From DALYLB01 sp046154695 (GTDB taxonomy: Bacteria; Acidobacteriota; Blastocatellia; RBC074), in NCBI GenBank assembly GCA_046154695.1, contig JBJXFI010000450.1:1-26198 (forward strand): 26,198 nt of DNA, written 5' to 3'. The notes beneath the pieces were generated by a model. It did not search any database. It was not told where the DNA came from and was given only the letters and a program-made list of their open reading frames with translations. Shown piece after piece: positions 26,100 through 26,198 of the stretch; the stretch's first letter is position 1; the number at the start of each line of letters is the position of its first letter. The position numbers were made by a program, and so were the translations under genes.

Positions 26100-26198
26100 C
26101 CCGCGAAGCGGGTGGCAGCATATAGCCTGGGGTGAAGGCGAAGCCGGAACCCCAGGGTCGGTAAAAACGGTTTTCAAGCCCGTGAAACGGGCGACAGC
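26100..26198. repeat. Three-hairpin GAA-loop element at the window end
   Basis: CCCGC-GAA-GCGGG (26100-26112) is followed by TGGCAGCATATAG. Next, CCTGGGGT (26126-26133) pairs with ACCCCAGG (26149-26156) around an inner GGC-GAA-GCC. GCCCGT-GAA-ACGGGC (26178-26192) then ends with GACAGC, echoing GGCAGC after the first stem. The repeated stem-GAA-stem design followed by G(G/A)CAGC shows a modular structured element that continues past the window edge. The wording resembles intergenic repeats I recall from planctomycete, verrucomicrobial and acidobacterial genomes; this is unverified. Confidence 0.75.

Noticed and set aside
25804..26121. 105-aa open frame on the minus strand
   Set aside because: It overlaps the start of the Bpt-like gene and otherwise consists of translated hairpin repeats; it has no ribosome binding site and no recognisable domain.
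26100..26198. CRISPR array at the window end
   Set aside because: The repeated words are hairpins of different lengths with no regular spacers and no cas genes nearby.

Overview
This is a GC-rich, densely packed bacterial chromosome segment, probably from Acidobacteriota (a Solibacter- or Blastocatellia-like lineage) or a nearby planctomycete-like lineage. The taxonomic hint comes from the gene mix: a PSCyt1/PSCyt2/PSD1 protein paired with a DUF1501 protein, a very long secreted M14 peptidase, an ECF sigma/anti-sigma/DUF4097 operon, and several families of palindromic repeats between genes. No rRNA, tRNA, CRISPR array, phage or transposase gene was recognised. This is a reading by eye, with no database search behind it.

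Layout, left to right. (1) The tail of an unidentified gene (2-145). (2) A leftward sugar-nucleotide pair, a nucleotidyltransferase followed by a phosphohexomutase (2673 to 216), with a good sigma70-type promoter. (3) The rightward heat-shock pair hrcA and dnaJ (2979-5352). grpE and dnaK are absent, and dnaJ appears to have its own promoter. (4) A leftward, translationally coupled operon of ECF sigma factor, membrane anti-sigma factor and secreted DUF4097 protein (8113 to 5383). (5) A rightward secreted M14 metallopeptidase of 986 aa and, after a palindromic repeat cluster, a UDP-glucuronate 4-epimerase-like enzyme (8250-12371). (6) A leftward transport and cell-wall block: APC amino-acid permease, SSF sodium symporter and NagZ-type GH3 glycosidase (17340 to 12386). 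(7) A rightward HisN-like phosphatase (17467-18237). (8) A long leftward run: Bpt-like aminoacyl-tRNA-protein transferase, Gfo/Idh/MocA oxidoreductase, PSD1 cytochrome protein, DUF1501 protein, DUF2461 protein and endonuclease III (25850 to 18271).

How the genes fit together. The SSF symporter and GH3 enzyme look like a small glycan-salvage unit, possibly for peptidoglycan sugars. The PSD1 and DUF1501 genes are a conserved partner pair. The sigma, anti-sigma and DUF4097 genes form an envelope-sensing unit. The rest is mostly housekeeping.

The most unusual content lies in the repeats rather than the genes. A GCCGG-rich short repeat sits at the 3' ends of several genes and supplies stop codons to two of them. 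A 20-bp inverted repeat follows the M14 gene, a hairpin of about 32 bp separates the two transporter genes, a 15-bp hairpin abuts the DUF1501 stop codon, and the last 350 bases hold two stacked structured elements. I did not find a convincing new multi-gene system. The repeats, the cysteine-poor Bpt homologue and the DUF4097 operon are the best items for follow-up.
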